64,000 nucleotides of DNA, taken from NCBI RefSeq assembly GCF_900116645.1, contig NZ_FPBO01000030.1, positions 46,689 to 110,688 on the forward strand, written 5' to 3'. The position numbers and the translations under genes were made by a program. The notes under the pieces were generated by a model. The model made no database searches. It was not told the origin of the DNA and worked only from the letters and a program-made list of their open reading frames with translations. Positions 16,406 through 25,974 of the stretch are shown piece after piece. Each line of letters starts with the position of its first letter. The first letter of the stretch is position 1. This DNA is from Pseudoduganella namucuonensis. Lineage in GTDB: Bacteria; Pseudomonadota; Gammaproteobacteria; Burkholderiales; Burkholderiaceae_D.

Positions 16406-16774
16406 ATGGCCATTCAACGTATCCTGATCGTCGACGATTCGCCGACCGAGCGTTACTACCTGACCGACATCCTGGTCAAAAACGGCTACACCGTCACCAC
16501 CGCCGAAAACGGCGAGGAGGCGCTGGTGAAGATCAAGGCCGAGAAGCCGCAGCTGATCCTGATGGACGTGGTGATGCCCGGCGCGAACGGCTTCCAAGTC
16601 ACCCGCGCCATCGCGCGCGATCCGGACCTGCAGGACGTGCCGGTGATTATCTGCTCCAGCAAGAACCAGGAGACGGACCGCATCTGGGGCCTGCGCCAGG
16701 GCGCCAAGGACTACCTGGTCAAGCCGGTGGACGCCGCCGCGCTGCTGGCCAAAATCGCCGCGCTCGGCGGCTGA
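16406..16774 (+). CDS. pilH: twitching motility response regulator PilH
   Basis: A 122-residue CheY-like receiver with acidic D10/D11, phosphoacceptor Asp54 in LILMDVVMPG, and the lysine in YLVKPVD. In Pseudomonas, PilH promotes retraction or acts as a phosphate sink for ChpA, opposite to PilG. I chose the ATG at 16406 because a GAGGGG ribosome binding site precedes it; a GTG eight codons upstream lacks one. The gene is followed after three bases by pilI, so they are probably co-translated. Confidence 0.9.
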   Translation: MAIQRILIVDDSPTERYYLTDILVKNGYTVTTAENGEEALVKIKAEKPQLILMDVVMPGANGFQVTRAIARDPDLQDVPVIICSSKNQETDRIWGLRQGAKDYLVKPVDAAALLAKIAALGG

Positions 16775-16777
16775 ACG

Positions 16778-17380
16778 ATGAGCAGCGCGGCCGGCGACCT
16801 CCCACACGCACCGGAACCGGTCCCGGTTCCGGCCTCCGCCCCGGCTCCCACCGGCGCCGAGCGCCGCAGCCGCCTGCGCCGCTATCAGGCGCAACTGCTG
16901 GAACGCATGCACGCGGCCAAGAGCGGCGAGGCGGCCGCCGGCCGCGAGCTGGGCGTGCAGCTGGGCGCCGCGCGCTGCCTGCTGGACCTGACGCAGGTGG
17001 GCGAGATCGTGCCCTTCCAGCCCGGCCAGCCCCTCGCGACGGTGCCGCTGGCGCGCGACTGGTATCTGGGCCTGGCCAACATCCGCGGCGGCCTGACCGG
17101 CGTGATCGACCTGGCGCGCTACCTGGGCGAGGCCGCCACCGCGCCAGCCGCGGGCTGCAGCGTCATCACGTTCGCGCCCGGCCTGGGCTTCAATTGCGCG
17201 CTGCTGGCCGCGCGCGTGCTGGGCCTGCGCAAGCTGGACGACATGACGGCGCGCCAGCCCGACGGCGCCGCGCCGGCCTGGTGCGCGCAGCGATTCACCG
17301 ACCCGGAAGGGCAGCAATGGACCCGGCTGGACCTGGCGCTGCTGGTGCGCGAGGCCGGTTTCCTGCAAGTGGGCCGATAA
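16778..17380 (+). CDS. pilI: CheW-like adaptor PilI
   Basis: A 200-residue CheW-domain protein that couples the receptor PilJ to the kinase ChpA. The N-terminal 30 residues are proline/alanine-rich and probably disordered; the CheW fold starts near residue 50, with LTQVGEIVPF and the core W-Y-L-G-L-A-N-I-R-G-G-L motif, where the N-I-R-G stretch is the expected kinase/receptor interface. It lies between pilH and pilJ, as in Pseudomonas. Sequence divergence among PilI proteins is high, so context carries much of the assignment. Confidence 0.88.
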   Translation: MSSAAGDLPHAPEPVPVPASAPAPTGAERRSRLRRYQAQLLERMHAAKSGEAAAGRELGVQLGAARCLLDLTQVGEIVPFQPGQPLATVPLARDWYLGLANIRGGLTGVIDLARYLGEAATAPAAGCSVITFAPGLGFNCALLAARVLGLRKLDDMTARQPDGAAPAWCAQRFTDPEGQQWTRLDLALLVREAGFLQVGR

Positions 17381-17404
17381 AAACAGCAAGCGAGGGACGA
17401 TGTG

Positions 17405-19756
17405 ATGGGATTTATCTTGGATATGTTCTCGCGCCGCAAGCCGGCCGCCGACCCGGCCCCCGCGCCCGACTCGGAGTTCGCCAGCTACGGCGCCGCCGCC
17501 CCGGCGCCCCCGCCGGCGCCGGCGCCGGCTTCCGCGCCGCCCCCGCCCCCGGCTCCCGCAGCCGCGCCGGCCGATGGCGGCGGCGACTCCGCCGCCCCGC
17601 TGCGCCTGCGCGACGCCTTGCGCCGCCGCCGCGCCGGCGGGGCCGCCGAGAGCGGTCCCGGCATCAAGCTGCCGCTGATCGGCGGCCTGCCGGCGCAGCG
17701 CCAGCTGAGCATCCTGTCCACCGCGCTGGCCCTGTGCCTGCTGCTCAGCGTGGCGGCGGTCGGCCTGAACATCCGCAACAACAGCATCCGCTCGACCCAG
17801 ACCCAGATCGCCAGCGACGCGCTGATGCACTCGCAGCGCCTCGGCAAGGCCGCGCCGAACGCGGTGCAGGGCAACGCCGAGGCCTTCCGCCAGTTGGAGG
17901 AGAGCCGCAACGAGCTGATCCAGGACTTCAAGCTGATGATGGCCGGCGGCAGCTACCAGGGCCGCGACATCGGCTCGCCCAGCGCCGCCATGGCCTCGGC
18001 GGTGGCGGCGGCGCGCCAGAAATGGGCCGCGTCGGACCAGGCGGCCAGCACCATCCTGCTGCTCAAGTCCGAGCTGAGCGGCCTGGAACGCACGCTCAAG
18101 CAGCTCGACGCCATGTCGCCCGCGCTGCTGGCCATGACCGAGGAACTGGCCGCGCTCAAGCTGCAACGCGGCGCCGGCGCGCGCGAACTGGCCGCCCTGG
18201 GCAAGCTGTCCATGCTGACCCAGCGCATGAGCCGCAGCGCCGCCGAATTCGTCAGCGCCGGCGGCATCGGCTCGGAGACCGCGTTCCAGCTGGGCCGCGA
18301 CACCACGGTGTTCCGCGCCACCGTGGACGGCTTCCTGGACGGCAGCGCGCCGCTGCAGCTGGCGCCCACGCGCGACCCGGACCTGCGCGCCAAGTTCGCC
18401 GCCCTCAAGGGCCAGTTCGAGGAATACCAGAAACTGGTGGCCTCCATCCTGGACAAGCTGGACAAGTTCGGCGCCGCCAAGGCGGCCGAGCGCCGGATCT
18501 TCGGCGAGAACGAGGAACTGCGCCAGCGCCTGGGCGCGGTGCTGGCCAGCTACCGCGCCGAGCAGGAGGCGCTGACCCCGGCCTTCTGGCTGATGGTGGC
18601 CGGCGCCGTGCTGACGCTGTTGTCGGCGGCGGCCATCGGCCGCGTGCTGCTGCAGGACTCCAACAACCGCACCCGCGGCGCCGACCGCCGCCGCCAGGAG
18701 GCCGAGGCCATGCGCACGCAGGCGCAGCGCAAGGAGGAGGAGGCCAAGGCCATGAACGACCAGAACCAGGCCGCCATCCTGCGCCTGATGAACGAGCTGC
18801 AGGAGGTGGCCGACGGCGACCTGACGGTGCAGGCCACCGTGTCCGAGGACATCACCGGCGCCATCGCCGACTCGGTCAACTACACGGTCGAGGAGCTGCG
18901 CGGCCTGGTGGGCCGGGTCACCGCCACCGCCGAACACGTGACGGCCGCCTCCACCCACGCGCAAAGCATCTCCAGCGACCTGCTGCTGGCGTCGCAACAG
19001 CAGTCGCGCGAGATCCAGGACGCCAGCGCCACGGTCGTCAAGATGGCCAACGAGATCACCGACGTGTCGCGCTCTGCCTCCGAGTCGGCCGACGTGGCGC
19101 GCCAGTCGGTGGCGGCGGCGCGGCAGGGCTCGACGGCGGTGGAGAACGCCATCAAGGGCATGCACGAGATCCGCGAGCAGATCCAGGAAACCTCCAAGCG
19201 CATCAAGCGCCTGGGCGAATCGTCGCAGGAGATCGGCGAGATCACCGAGCTGATTTCGGACATCACCGAGCAGACCAACGTGCTGGCGCTGAATGCGGCG
19301 ATCCAGGCCGCGTCGGCCGGCGAGGCCGGGCGCGGCTTCTCGGTGGTGGCCGAGGAGGTGCAGCGGCTGGCCGAACGCTCGGCCGAGGCGGCCAAGCAGA
19401 TCGGCGCGCTGGTGCGCACCATCCAGACCGACACCCACGACGCCGTGGCGGCGATGGAGAAGTCGACCCAGGGCGTGGTGGAGGGCGCGCGCCTGTCCGA
19501 CGCGGCCGGCGCGGCGCTGTCGGACATCTCGCAGGTGTCGAACCGCCTGGCCGAGCTGATCCAGGGCATCTCCTACGCCACCGGCACCCAAGCCACCTCG
19601 GCCAACGGCGTGGCGCAGAACATCCAGCACATCCTGTCGGTCACGCAGCAGACCCAGGACGGCACCCAGCAGACCGCGCAGTCCATCCACAAGCTGTCGC
19701 AGCTGGCGCAGGAACTGAAAAACTCGGTGTCGCGCTTCCGCATCTCGGCATCCTGA
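17405..19756 (+). CDS. pilJ: Pil-Chp chemoreceptor PilJ with long Ala/Pro N-terminal extension
   Basis: A 783-residue methyl-accepting protein. It begins with about 95 cytoplasmic residues rich in alanine and proline, then TM1 (about residues 100-120), a large periplasmic domain with two PilJ-type helical modules, TM2 (about 392-412, WLMVAGAVLTLLSAAAIG), HAMP-like helices and the signalling domain with tip AGRGFSVVAEEVQRLAERSA. P. aeruginosa PilJ is about 680 residues; much of the difference is the N-terminal extension. The ATG at 17405 is preferred over the overlapping GTG at 17402. The expected input is surface contact sensed through pilin or pilus tension. Confidence 0.92.
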   Translation: MGFILDMFSRRKPAADPAPAPDSEFASYGAAAPAPPPAPAPASAPPPPPAPAAAPADGGGDSAAPLRLRDALRRRRAGGAAESGPGIKLPLIGGLPAQRQLSILSTALALCLLLSVAAVGLNIRNNSIRSTQTQIASDALMHSQRLGKAAPNAVQGNAEAFRQLEESRNELIQDFKLMMAGGSYQGRDIGSPSAAMASAVAAARQKWAASDQAASTILLLKSELSGLERTLKQLDAMSPALLAMTEELAALKLQRGAGARELAALGKLSMLTQRMSRSAAEFVSAGGIGSETAFQLGRDTTVFRATVDGFLDGSAPLQLAPTRDPDLRAKFAALKGQFEEYQKLVASILDKLDKFGAAKAAERRIFGENEELRQRLGAVLASYRAEQEALTPAFWLMVAGAVLTLLSAAAIGRVLLQDSNNRTRGADRRRQEAEAMRTQAQRKEEEAKAMNDQNQAAILRLMNELQEVADGDLTVQATVSEDITGAIADSVNYTVEELRGLVGRVTATAEHVTAASTHAQSISSDLLLASQQQSREIQDASATVVKMANEITDVSRSASESADVARQSVAAARQGSTAVENAIKGMHEIREQIQETSKRIKRLGESSQEIGEITELISDITEQTNVLALNAAIQAASAGEAGRGFSVVAEEVQRLAERSAEAAKQIGALVRTIQTDTHDAVAAMEKSTQGVVEGARLSDAAGAALSDISQVSNRLAELIQGISYATGTQATSANGVAQNIQHILSVTQQTQDGTQQTAQSIHKLSQLAQELKNSVSRFRISAS

Positions 19757-19774
19757 CCATATAGAAAGTCCAGC

Positions 19775-22700
19775 ATGACCAAACCCGATTTCCCGGCCAC
19801 GCCGCAATTCGACACCGGACCGCTGTCCTGGGTGATGGTGGAAATCCGCGAGGCGCTGGGCCGCTCCAAGACCGCGCTGTTCGAGGCGGGCGGTCGGGAT
19901 CCGGAGGACCAGGCCACGGCGCTGCAGCACGCCAAGTCGCACCTGCACCAGGCGCACGGCGCGCTGCAGATCGTGGACGTGGACGGCGTGCCCCTGGTGA
20001 CGCGGCTGGCCGAGGAGGCGCTGGACCGCTTCAAGGCCGGCACCCTCAAATGCAGCACCGACAACGCGCAGACCGTGGCCAACCTGTACCAGGCCGTGAT
20101 CGAGTTCCTGGAGGAGCTGCTGGCCGGCGCGCCGCTGCAGCCGGTGCGGCTGTTCCCGTATTACCGCGCGATCCAGGAGATGCTGGGCGTGGAGCGCGTG
20201 CACCCGGCCGACCTGTTCTTCCCCGACCTGGGCCACCAGGCGCGCGTGCCCTCGGCCGCGCACGACGCCGCGCCCGACTACCCGGCCTACCGCCAGCGCT
20301 TCGAGCGCGCGCTGCTGCCCTACCTGAAAAGCGCGGACGCGGCGGCCCAGGCGGTCCACGCGGCCGCGCTGCGCGACGCCGTCACGCTGGTGGCGGACGC
20401 CCAGCGCGAGCCCGGCGCGCGCACCTTCTGGCTGGCCATGCAGGCCTTCGCCGAGCTGGTGGCGGCCGGCGAGCTGGAGGGCGGCCTGTACGTGAAGCAG
20501 CTGTTCGGCCTGATCAACCTGCAGATGCGCCGCCTCACGCAGGGCGTCACGGACCTGCCGCAGGTGATGCTGCGCGACGCGCTGTTCTTCATCGCCGGCG
20601 CCGACAACGACGACGTGTCGCCGCTGGCGCACCACCTGTGCAGCGTGTTCGCCTTGGACGGCATGGTGCCGGCCGATTACGAGGCCAAGCGCTACGGCCA
20701 GATCGACGCGGCCGCGCTGGCGCGCGCCAAGGAGGCGATCGCCGACGCCAAATCGGCCTGGGAACGGCTCTCCGAAGCCATCATCGACCCGGCGCTGGAC
20801 GAGCGCTTCGCGCAGGCGCTGGCGGCGGTGGCGGCCAGCTGCGACAAGCTGGGCATGGCCGCCCTGGCCACGCTGATGCGCCAGCTGGCGCAGGTGGCCA
20901 AGGCCGCCGTCAACACCGGCCGCGGCGAGGCGCTGTCGCTGGAAATGACCACCGCGCTGCTGTTCGGCGAGCACGGCCTGGAACAGATACGCCACCTGCC
21001 GGACGATTTTTCCGCGCACGCCGACACCATCGGCGCGCGCCTGCAGGCGCTGCTTGCCGGCGCCACGCCGCCGGCGCCCGCGCAGTGGCAGGGCGGCATC
21101 GCGCGGCAGATGCGGCAGGACGACACCGTGGTGGCGCTGGCGCTGGAAATGAAGACCGGCCTGCGCCAGGTCGAGAAGGTGCTGGACGACTACTACGGCG
21201 ACCCGTCGCTGCGACCCTCGCTGCGGGAGCTGGACGGCGTGCTGCACCAGCTGCACGGCGCGCTGGCCATCCTGGACCAGGACGACGCCGCGCGGGCCGC
21301 GCAGCACGTGAGGCGGGAAGTGGCGGACCTGGCGGCGGGGCGGGACGATCCCTCGCAGGAGCCGCGCGTGCTGGACGAGATCGCGCAGAACGTGGGCGCG
21401 CTGGGCTTCTTTGTCGACATGCTGGCGCAGAACGCGGCGGGCGCAAGGGAGCGCTTCGCCTTCAACGAGGAGCAGGGCGCCTTCCGCGCGGTGCCGTTCA
21501 AGAAGATCGCGGCCGCCGGGCCGGTGCCGCTGCTGGACCAGGAGGTCGCCTCGCCGACCTCTCCGCCCACGCCCGAGCCGGAACCGGAACAGGCGGTGTC
21601 CAGCGACGCGGCGATCGAGGCCGAGCTGCTGGAGATCTTCATCGCCGAGGCGCAGGAAGTGCTGGTGTTCGTGCGTGAAACGCTGCTCAAGCCGCGAGAC
21701 GTGGCGGGCGGCCAGGACAACCTCACCATGTTGCGGCGCTCCTTCCACACGCTCAAGGGCAGCGGGCGCATGGTGGGCCTGAACCAGTTCGCCGACGCGG
21801 CGGCGGGCATCGAGCGCACCATGAACGTCTGGCTGGCCGAGGAGCGGCCGGCCAACGAGGCGCTATTCGGCCTGCTGGAACGCGCGTCCGGCGACTTGAG
21901 CGCGTGGGTGGAGGAGTTGATCGTCAACGGCGTCTCCGCGCGCACCTCGGACGCGCTGACCGCGGCGGCGGTGCGCGTGCAGGAGGGCGGCCTGTTCGAC
22001 ATGCTCGAGGATGGCGGTGCGGTATCCGCCACCGGGACCGCGGCCGACGAAGCCGCGGCCGGGGAGGCCGTAGCCGAGGAAACCATTGCCGCGAAATCTG
22101 CAGCCGGGGAGGCCGTAGTGGAGGAAGCCATAACGGCGGAGCCGGTGACCGAGGAAGCCGCTGACGCAGAGACCGCGCCGGACCAGTCGCTGCCCGACGT
22201 CGAAGTCTCCGCCGCGGCCGATGCCGCGACCGGCCCGGAAACCGAGAGGGCCGCTGCCGGCGAGGCTGTCGCCGAGGACCTCGAATTCGCCCCCGCGCTC
22301 TCCCACGCCGGCGGCAACGTCATCGACTTCCCGAGCAACGTGGCGCCCCTGGTCCCGCCCGAGGACGACAACATCAAGCACATCGGCGCGCTCTCGATCC
22401 CGCTGCCGCTGTATAACATCTACCTGGCCGAAACCGACGAGCTGGTGCGCCTGCTGACGCGCGACTTCGGCGAATGGCGGCACGAGCCGCGCCGTCCGGT
22501 CGCGCCGGAGGCCTTGCAGGCGGCGCACACGCTGGCCGGCACCTCCGCCACTGTCGGCTTCCGCTCCCTGCGCGACCTGGCGCACGCGCTGGAGCTGGCG
22601 CTGGAAACCCTGCGCCCCCCCGCGCCGCAGTTGGACCAGGCGCAGCACGATCTGCTCGATTTCGCGATCGAGCGCATACGCCAGATGCTGCAAAGCTTCG

Positions 22701-25700
22701 CGCTGGGCGAAGTCGCGCCCGAGCAGCCGGAATTGATAGGCGCGCTGGGACAGCTGCGCGAGGACCTGGCCAAGCCGCGCGGCACCGGCACCGAGTTCGA
22801 CGCGCGCATGGACGCGCTGTTCGCCGACACCTTCCACAGCATCGTCGGCAACGCGCCGCCCGCCGAGGTGGAAGTCCTGGCGGAGCCGTTCGACGCGCAC
22901 AGCGACGCCGCCGGCGCCCCGGCCAGCGCGCCGGCGCCTATCGAGGCGCCCGCCAGCGAGGGCGAACTGGCCGACAGGCTGGAGGCGCTGTTCGCCGCCG
23001 CCTACCAGGAGCTGTCCGGCCATCCGGCGCCGGCGTCCGATTTCGCCGGCAGCGCGCCCGTCGCCAAGCCCTCCGCGCCGCGCGCCGCCACACCGTCCGC
23101 GAACGACGACATCGACGACCTGTTCGACGCCGCGCCCCGCGCCGCCAAGCCGTCGGCAAGCGACGACATCGACGACCTGTTCGATTCCGCGTTCGACGAC
23201 GCCTTCGCCGCGCCACGATCGACCATGGCCGAACCATCGCCGGACCAAGCCGTCGCCGCCGCCGAATTGCTGGCCTTCGCCGCTCCTGAGTCCGGCGCCG
23301 AACAGCCGCTGGAACCGGCTCCGCCGCCGGCCGAAGCCACGCCGGCGCCCGTGCCATCGTCCGAAGCGGAAGCCGAACCAGAATCCTTGCCCGCGCTGGA
23401 GTCCCAGCCCCAGGCTGAACCGGAGCCCGTCGCCGCTGTCGAGCAAGAGCCCGCGCTGGAGGATCAACTACTGTCGCTGGCGGAACTGGAGCCGGAACCG
23501 CCGGCATTGGCCGTGCTGGCGCCGGAGGACGCGCCGGCCGTGCTGCAACCCGCCGCCGTCGCGCCGCCTCCACCCGAACCCGAGCCGGACGTGCGCGTCC
23601 TGACGCTGCCGGACGCGCCAGCCGAACTGGCGTCCATCACCCCCGGCAGCTACACCGACGAGCTGGACCCCGACCTGCTGCCCGTGTTCCTGGAGGAGGG
23701 CGCCGACCTGATGCCGCAGATCGGCAAGGCCCTGCGCACCTGGCAGCGCAACCCGACGGACTTCAGCCACGCCCACATGCTGCAGCGCGTGCTGCACACC
23801 GTGAAGGGCAGCGCCCGCATGGCCGGCGCGATGCGCCTGGGCCAGCACGCGCACGAGATCGAGACGCACATCGAGAACATGGTGCACGCGAATAGCGCGA
23901 CGCCGCAGGCGTTCGAGGAACTGCTGACGCACTACGACCACGCCCTGCTGCTGTTCGAGCGCCTGCAACATCCCGTCCCGGACACGGCGCCACAAGAATT
24001 CGCGTCCGCGCCGGCGGAGGCCACCGGCGCCGGCCACGCCGCCCCGTCGCCCGATGGCGCCGCGCCCGCGTCGGCGCCCGCATCGGCACCCGCCGCGCGC
24101 CCCGCCATCCCGGCGGCCGGCGACGAGGAGGGTTCCGCCCGCGCGCCGCTGGTCCGCGTGCGCGCCGACATCCTCGACCGCCTGGTCAACCAGGCTGGCG
24201 AGGTGTCGATCTCCCGCTCCAGGCTGGAGAACGAGGTCGCCAACCTGCGCACCTCGCTGGCCGACTTCTCGGACAACCTGGCGAAACTGCGCCGCCAGCT
24301 GCGCGAGGTGGAAATGCAGGCCGAATCGCAGATCGCCTCCCGCATGGCGATCTCCAGCGAGCGCGAATTCGATCCGCTGGAATTCGACCGTTTCACGCGC
24401 CTGCAGGAACTCACGCGGATGATGGCCGAAAGCGTCAACGACGTGGCCTCCTTCCACGAGAGCCTGACCCGCAGCGTGGATGGCGCCAGCGGCGACCTGG
24501 TCCAGCAGGCGCGCATGACGCGCGACCTGCAGCGCGACCTGATGCGTGTGCGCATGGTGCCCTTCGCCAGCATCTCCGAGCGCCTGTTCCGCGTGGCGCG
24601 CCTGAGCGCCAAGGAACTGGACAAGCGGGTCAACCTCGACATCCGCGGCGGCGCCGTCGAGATCGACCGCGGCGTGCTGGAACGCATGGCCGCGCCGTTC
24701 GAGCACATGCTGCGCAACGCCATCGTGCACGGCGTGGAGACGCGCGCGATGCGCAGCCTGGCGGGCAAGGACGAGACGGGCGAGCTGCTGGTGCAGGTCA
24801 GCCAGCAAGGCAACGAGGTGGTGATCGAATTCAGCGACGACGGCGCCGGCCTGGACCTGGACCGCATCCGCGACAAGGCGCGCCACATCGGCATCCTGGT
24901 GGAGGGCGAGGACTTGAGCGACGCCGAGGCGGCGGACCTGATCTTCGAACCCGGCTTCTCCACGGCGGACACCCTCACCGAGCAGGCCGGCCGCGGCGTC
25001 GGCATGGACGTGGTGCGTTCCGAGGCGCAGGCCCTGGGCGGCCGCGTGGAGACCGCCACCGAGCGCGGCAAGGGCGCCCGCTTCACGATCCGCCTGCCGC
25101 TCACGCTGGCCGTCACGCAGGTGGTGCTGATCGCCGCCGCCGGCCGCAGTTACGCGCTGCCGTCCACGCTGGTCGAGCAGGTGCTGCAGATGAAGGAGGC
25201 GGCGCTGGCCGACGCGCGCGGCAAGGGCCACGTCGCGCTGCAGGACGTGCGGGCGCCGCTGGATTACCTGCCCACCATGCTGGGCGACGCCGCCGCCCAT
25301 CCGCCCGCGCAGCGTTCGGCGCCGGTGCTCATGCTGCGCAGCGGCGCCGAACGGCTCGCGCTGCAGGTGGACGAGATCATCGGCAACCGCGAGGTCGTCA
25401 TCAAGAACATCGGACCGCAGCTGGCGCGCATGCCGGGCATCGCGGGCGCCACAGTGCTGGGTTCGGGCGAGATCGTGCTGATATTGCAGCCGCTGGCGCT
25501 GGCCCAGCACCTGGCGCAGCATCCGGAACTGCGGGTGGCGCCGGCGGAGGCCGCCCAGGCGGCCGGCCAGCCGGCCGCGCCGCGCATCATGGTGGTGGAC
25601 GATTCGCTCACCGTGCGCAAGGTCACCCAGCGCCTGCTTGAGCGCGAGGGCTATCAGGTGATCCTGGCCAAGGACGGCGTGGACGCGCTGGAACAGATGC

Positions 25701-25945
25701 AGGACACGCGGCCGGACCTGATGCTGGTCGATATCGAGATGCCGCGCATGGACGGTTTCGACCTCACCCGCAACGTGCGGGGCGACGAGCGCGGCAAGGA
25801 CATCCCCATCATCATGATCACCTCGCGCAGCGCGGACAAGCACCGCAACTACGCGATGCAGCTGGGGGTGAACGCCTATTTCGGCAAGCCGTTCCAGGAA
25901 CCGGTGCTGCTGGGCGCGATCCAGGGATTGCTGGCGGACCGGTGA
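19775..25945 (+). CDS. chpA: hybrid histidine kinase ChpA (PilL) of the Pil-Chp system
   Basis: A 2056-residue CheA-type kinase. Hpt-like sites are seen at His61 (weak, AHGALQI), His494 (weak, LHGALAIL), His658 (FHTLKGSGRM), His918 (AHTLAGTSA) and His1341 (LHTVKGSARM). A dimerisation region and HATPase follow, with N-box LRNAIVHG (Asn1648), FSDDGAGLDLD and GRGVGMDVV, then a CheW-like P5 domain and a C-terminal receiver with phosphoacceptor Asp1986. Long acidic, Ala/Pro/Glu-rich linkers separate the Hpt modules; residues about 1010-1145 carry four copies of an LF-centred motif. It would phosphorylate PilG and PilH. No pilK methyltransferase gene lies between pilJ and chpA, unlike in Pseudomonas. 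Confidence 0.93.
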   Translation: MTKPDFPATPQFDTGPLSWVMVEIREALGRSKTALFEAGGRDPEDQATALQHAKSHLHQAHGALQIVDVDGVPLVTRLAEEALDRFKAGTLKCSTDNAQTVANLYQAVIEFLEELLAGAPLQPVRLFPYYRAIQEMLGVERVHPADLFFPDLGHQARVPSAAHDAAPDYPAYRQRFERALLPYLKSADAAAQAVHAAALRDAVTLVADAQREPGARTFWLAMQAFAELVAAGELEGGLYVKQLFGLINLQMRRLTQGVTDLPQVMLRDALFFIAGADNDDVSPLAHHLCSVFALDGMVPADYEAKRYGQIDAAALARAKEAIADAKSAWERLSEAIIDPALDERFAQALAAVAASCDKLGMAALATLMRQLAQVAKAAVNTGRGEALSLEMTTALLFGEHGLEQIRHLPDDFSAHADTIGARLQALLAGATPPAPAQWQGGIARQMRQDDTVVALALEMKTGLRQVEKVLDDYYGDPSLRPSLRELDGVLHQLHGALAILDQDDAARAAQHVRREVADLAAGRDDPSQEPRVLDEIAQNVGALGFFVDMLAQNAAGARERFAFNEEQGAFRAVPFKKIAAAGPVPLLDQEVASPTSPPTPEPEPEQAVSSDAAIEAELLEIFIAEAQEVLVFVRETLLKPRDVAGGQDNLTMLRRSFHTLKGSGRMVGLNQFADAAAGIERTMNVWLAEERPANEALFGLLERASGDLSAWVEELIVNGVSARTSDALTAAAVRVQEGGLFDMLEDGGAVSATGTAADEAAAGEAVAEETIAAKSAAGEAVVEEAITAEPVTEEAADAETAPDQSLPDVEVSAAADAATGPETERAAAGEAVAEDLEFAPALSHAGGNVIDFPSNVAPLVPPEDDNIKHIGALSIPLPLYNIYLAETDELVRLLTRDFGEWRHEPRRPVAPEALQAAHTLAGTSATVGFRSLRDLAHALELALETLRPPAPQLDQAQHDLLDFAIERIRQMLQSFALGEVAPEQPELIGALGQLREDLAKPRGTGTEFDARMDALFADTFHSIVGNAPPAEVEVLAEPFDAHSDAAGAPASAPAPIEAPASEGELADRLEALFAAAYQELSGHPAPASDFAGSAPVAKPSAPRAATPSANDDIDDLFDAAPRAAKPSASDDIDDLFDSAFDDAFAAPRSTMAEPSPDQAVAAAELLAFAAPESGAEQPLEPAPPPAEATPAPVPSSEAEAEPESLPALESQPQAEPEPVAAVEQEPALEDQLLSLAELEPEPPALAVLAPEDAPAVLQPAAVAPPPPEPEPDVRVLTLPDAPAELASITPGSYTDELDPDLLPVFLEEGADLMPQIGKALRTWQRNPTDFSHAHMLQRVLHTVKGSARMAGAMRLGQHAHEIETHIENMVHANSATPQAFEELLTHYDHALLLFERLQHPVPDTAPQEFASAPAEATGAGHAAPSPDGAAPASAPASAPAARPAIPAAGDEEGSARAPLVRVRADILDRLVNQAGEVSISRSRLENEVANLRTSLADFSDNLAKLRRQLREVEMQAESQIASRMAISSEREFDPLEFDRFTRLQELTRMMAESVNDVASFHESLTRSVDGASGDLVQQARMTRDLQRDLMRVRMVPFASISERLFRVARLSAKELDKRVNLDIRGGAVEIDRGVLERMAAPFEHMLRNAIVHGVETRAMRSLAGKDETGELLVQVSQQGNEVVIEFSDDGAGLDLDRIRDKARHIGILVEGEDLSDAEAADLIFEPGFSTADTLTEQAGRGVGMDVVRSEAQALGGRVETATERGKGARFTIRLPLTLAVTQVVLIAAAGRSYALPSTLVEQVLQMKEAALADARGKGHVALQDVRAPLDYLPTMLGDAAAHPPAQRSAPVLMLRSGAERLALQVDEIIGNREVVIKNIGPQLARMPGIAGATVLGSGEIVLILQPLALAQHLAQHPELRVAPAEAAQAAGQPAAPRIMVVDDSLTVRKVTQRLLEREGYQVILAKDGVDALEQMQDTRPDLMLVDIEMPRMDGFDLTRNVRGDERGKDIPIIMITSRSADKHRNYAMQLGVNAYFGKPFQEPVLLGAIQGLLADR

Positions 25946-25948
25946 CGG

Positions 25949-25974
25949 GAAGGCCGGCTCAGCCGCCGGCCTTC
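25949..25974. terminator. bidirectional stem-loop between chpA and the photolyase gene
   Basis: GAAGGCCGGC at 25949-25958 and GCCGGCCTTC at 25965-25974 form a perfect 10-bp stem with a 6-base loop. It starts three bases after the chpA stop and overlaps the last photolyase codons on the other strand. No T tract follows, so it may stabilise ends or act with Rho rather than terminate alone. Confidence 0.6.

Noticed and set aside
16319..21748. 1809-codon minus-strand open frame opposite pilH-chpA
   Set aside because: Composition typical of the antisense frame of GC-rich genes (H, R, Q, A, G rich); the plus strand encodes recognisable PilH, PilI, PilJ and ChpA.
23101..23190. DNA-level tandem repeat in chpA
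   Set aside because: The two copies are alike mainly at the peptide level (DDIDDLFD); at the DNA level they are short and diverged, so I report it as a protein motif and not as a DNA repeat.
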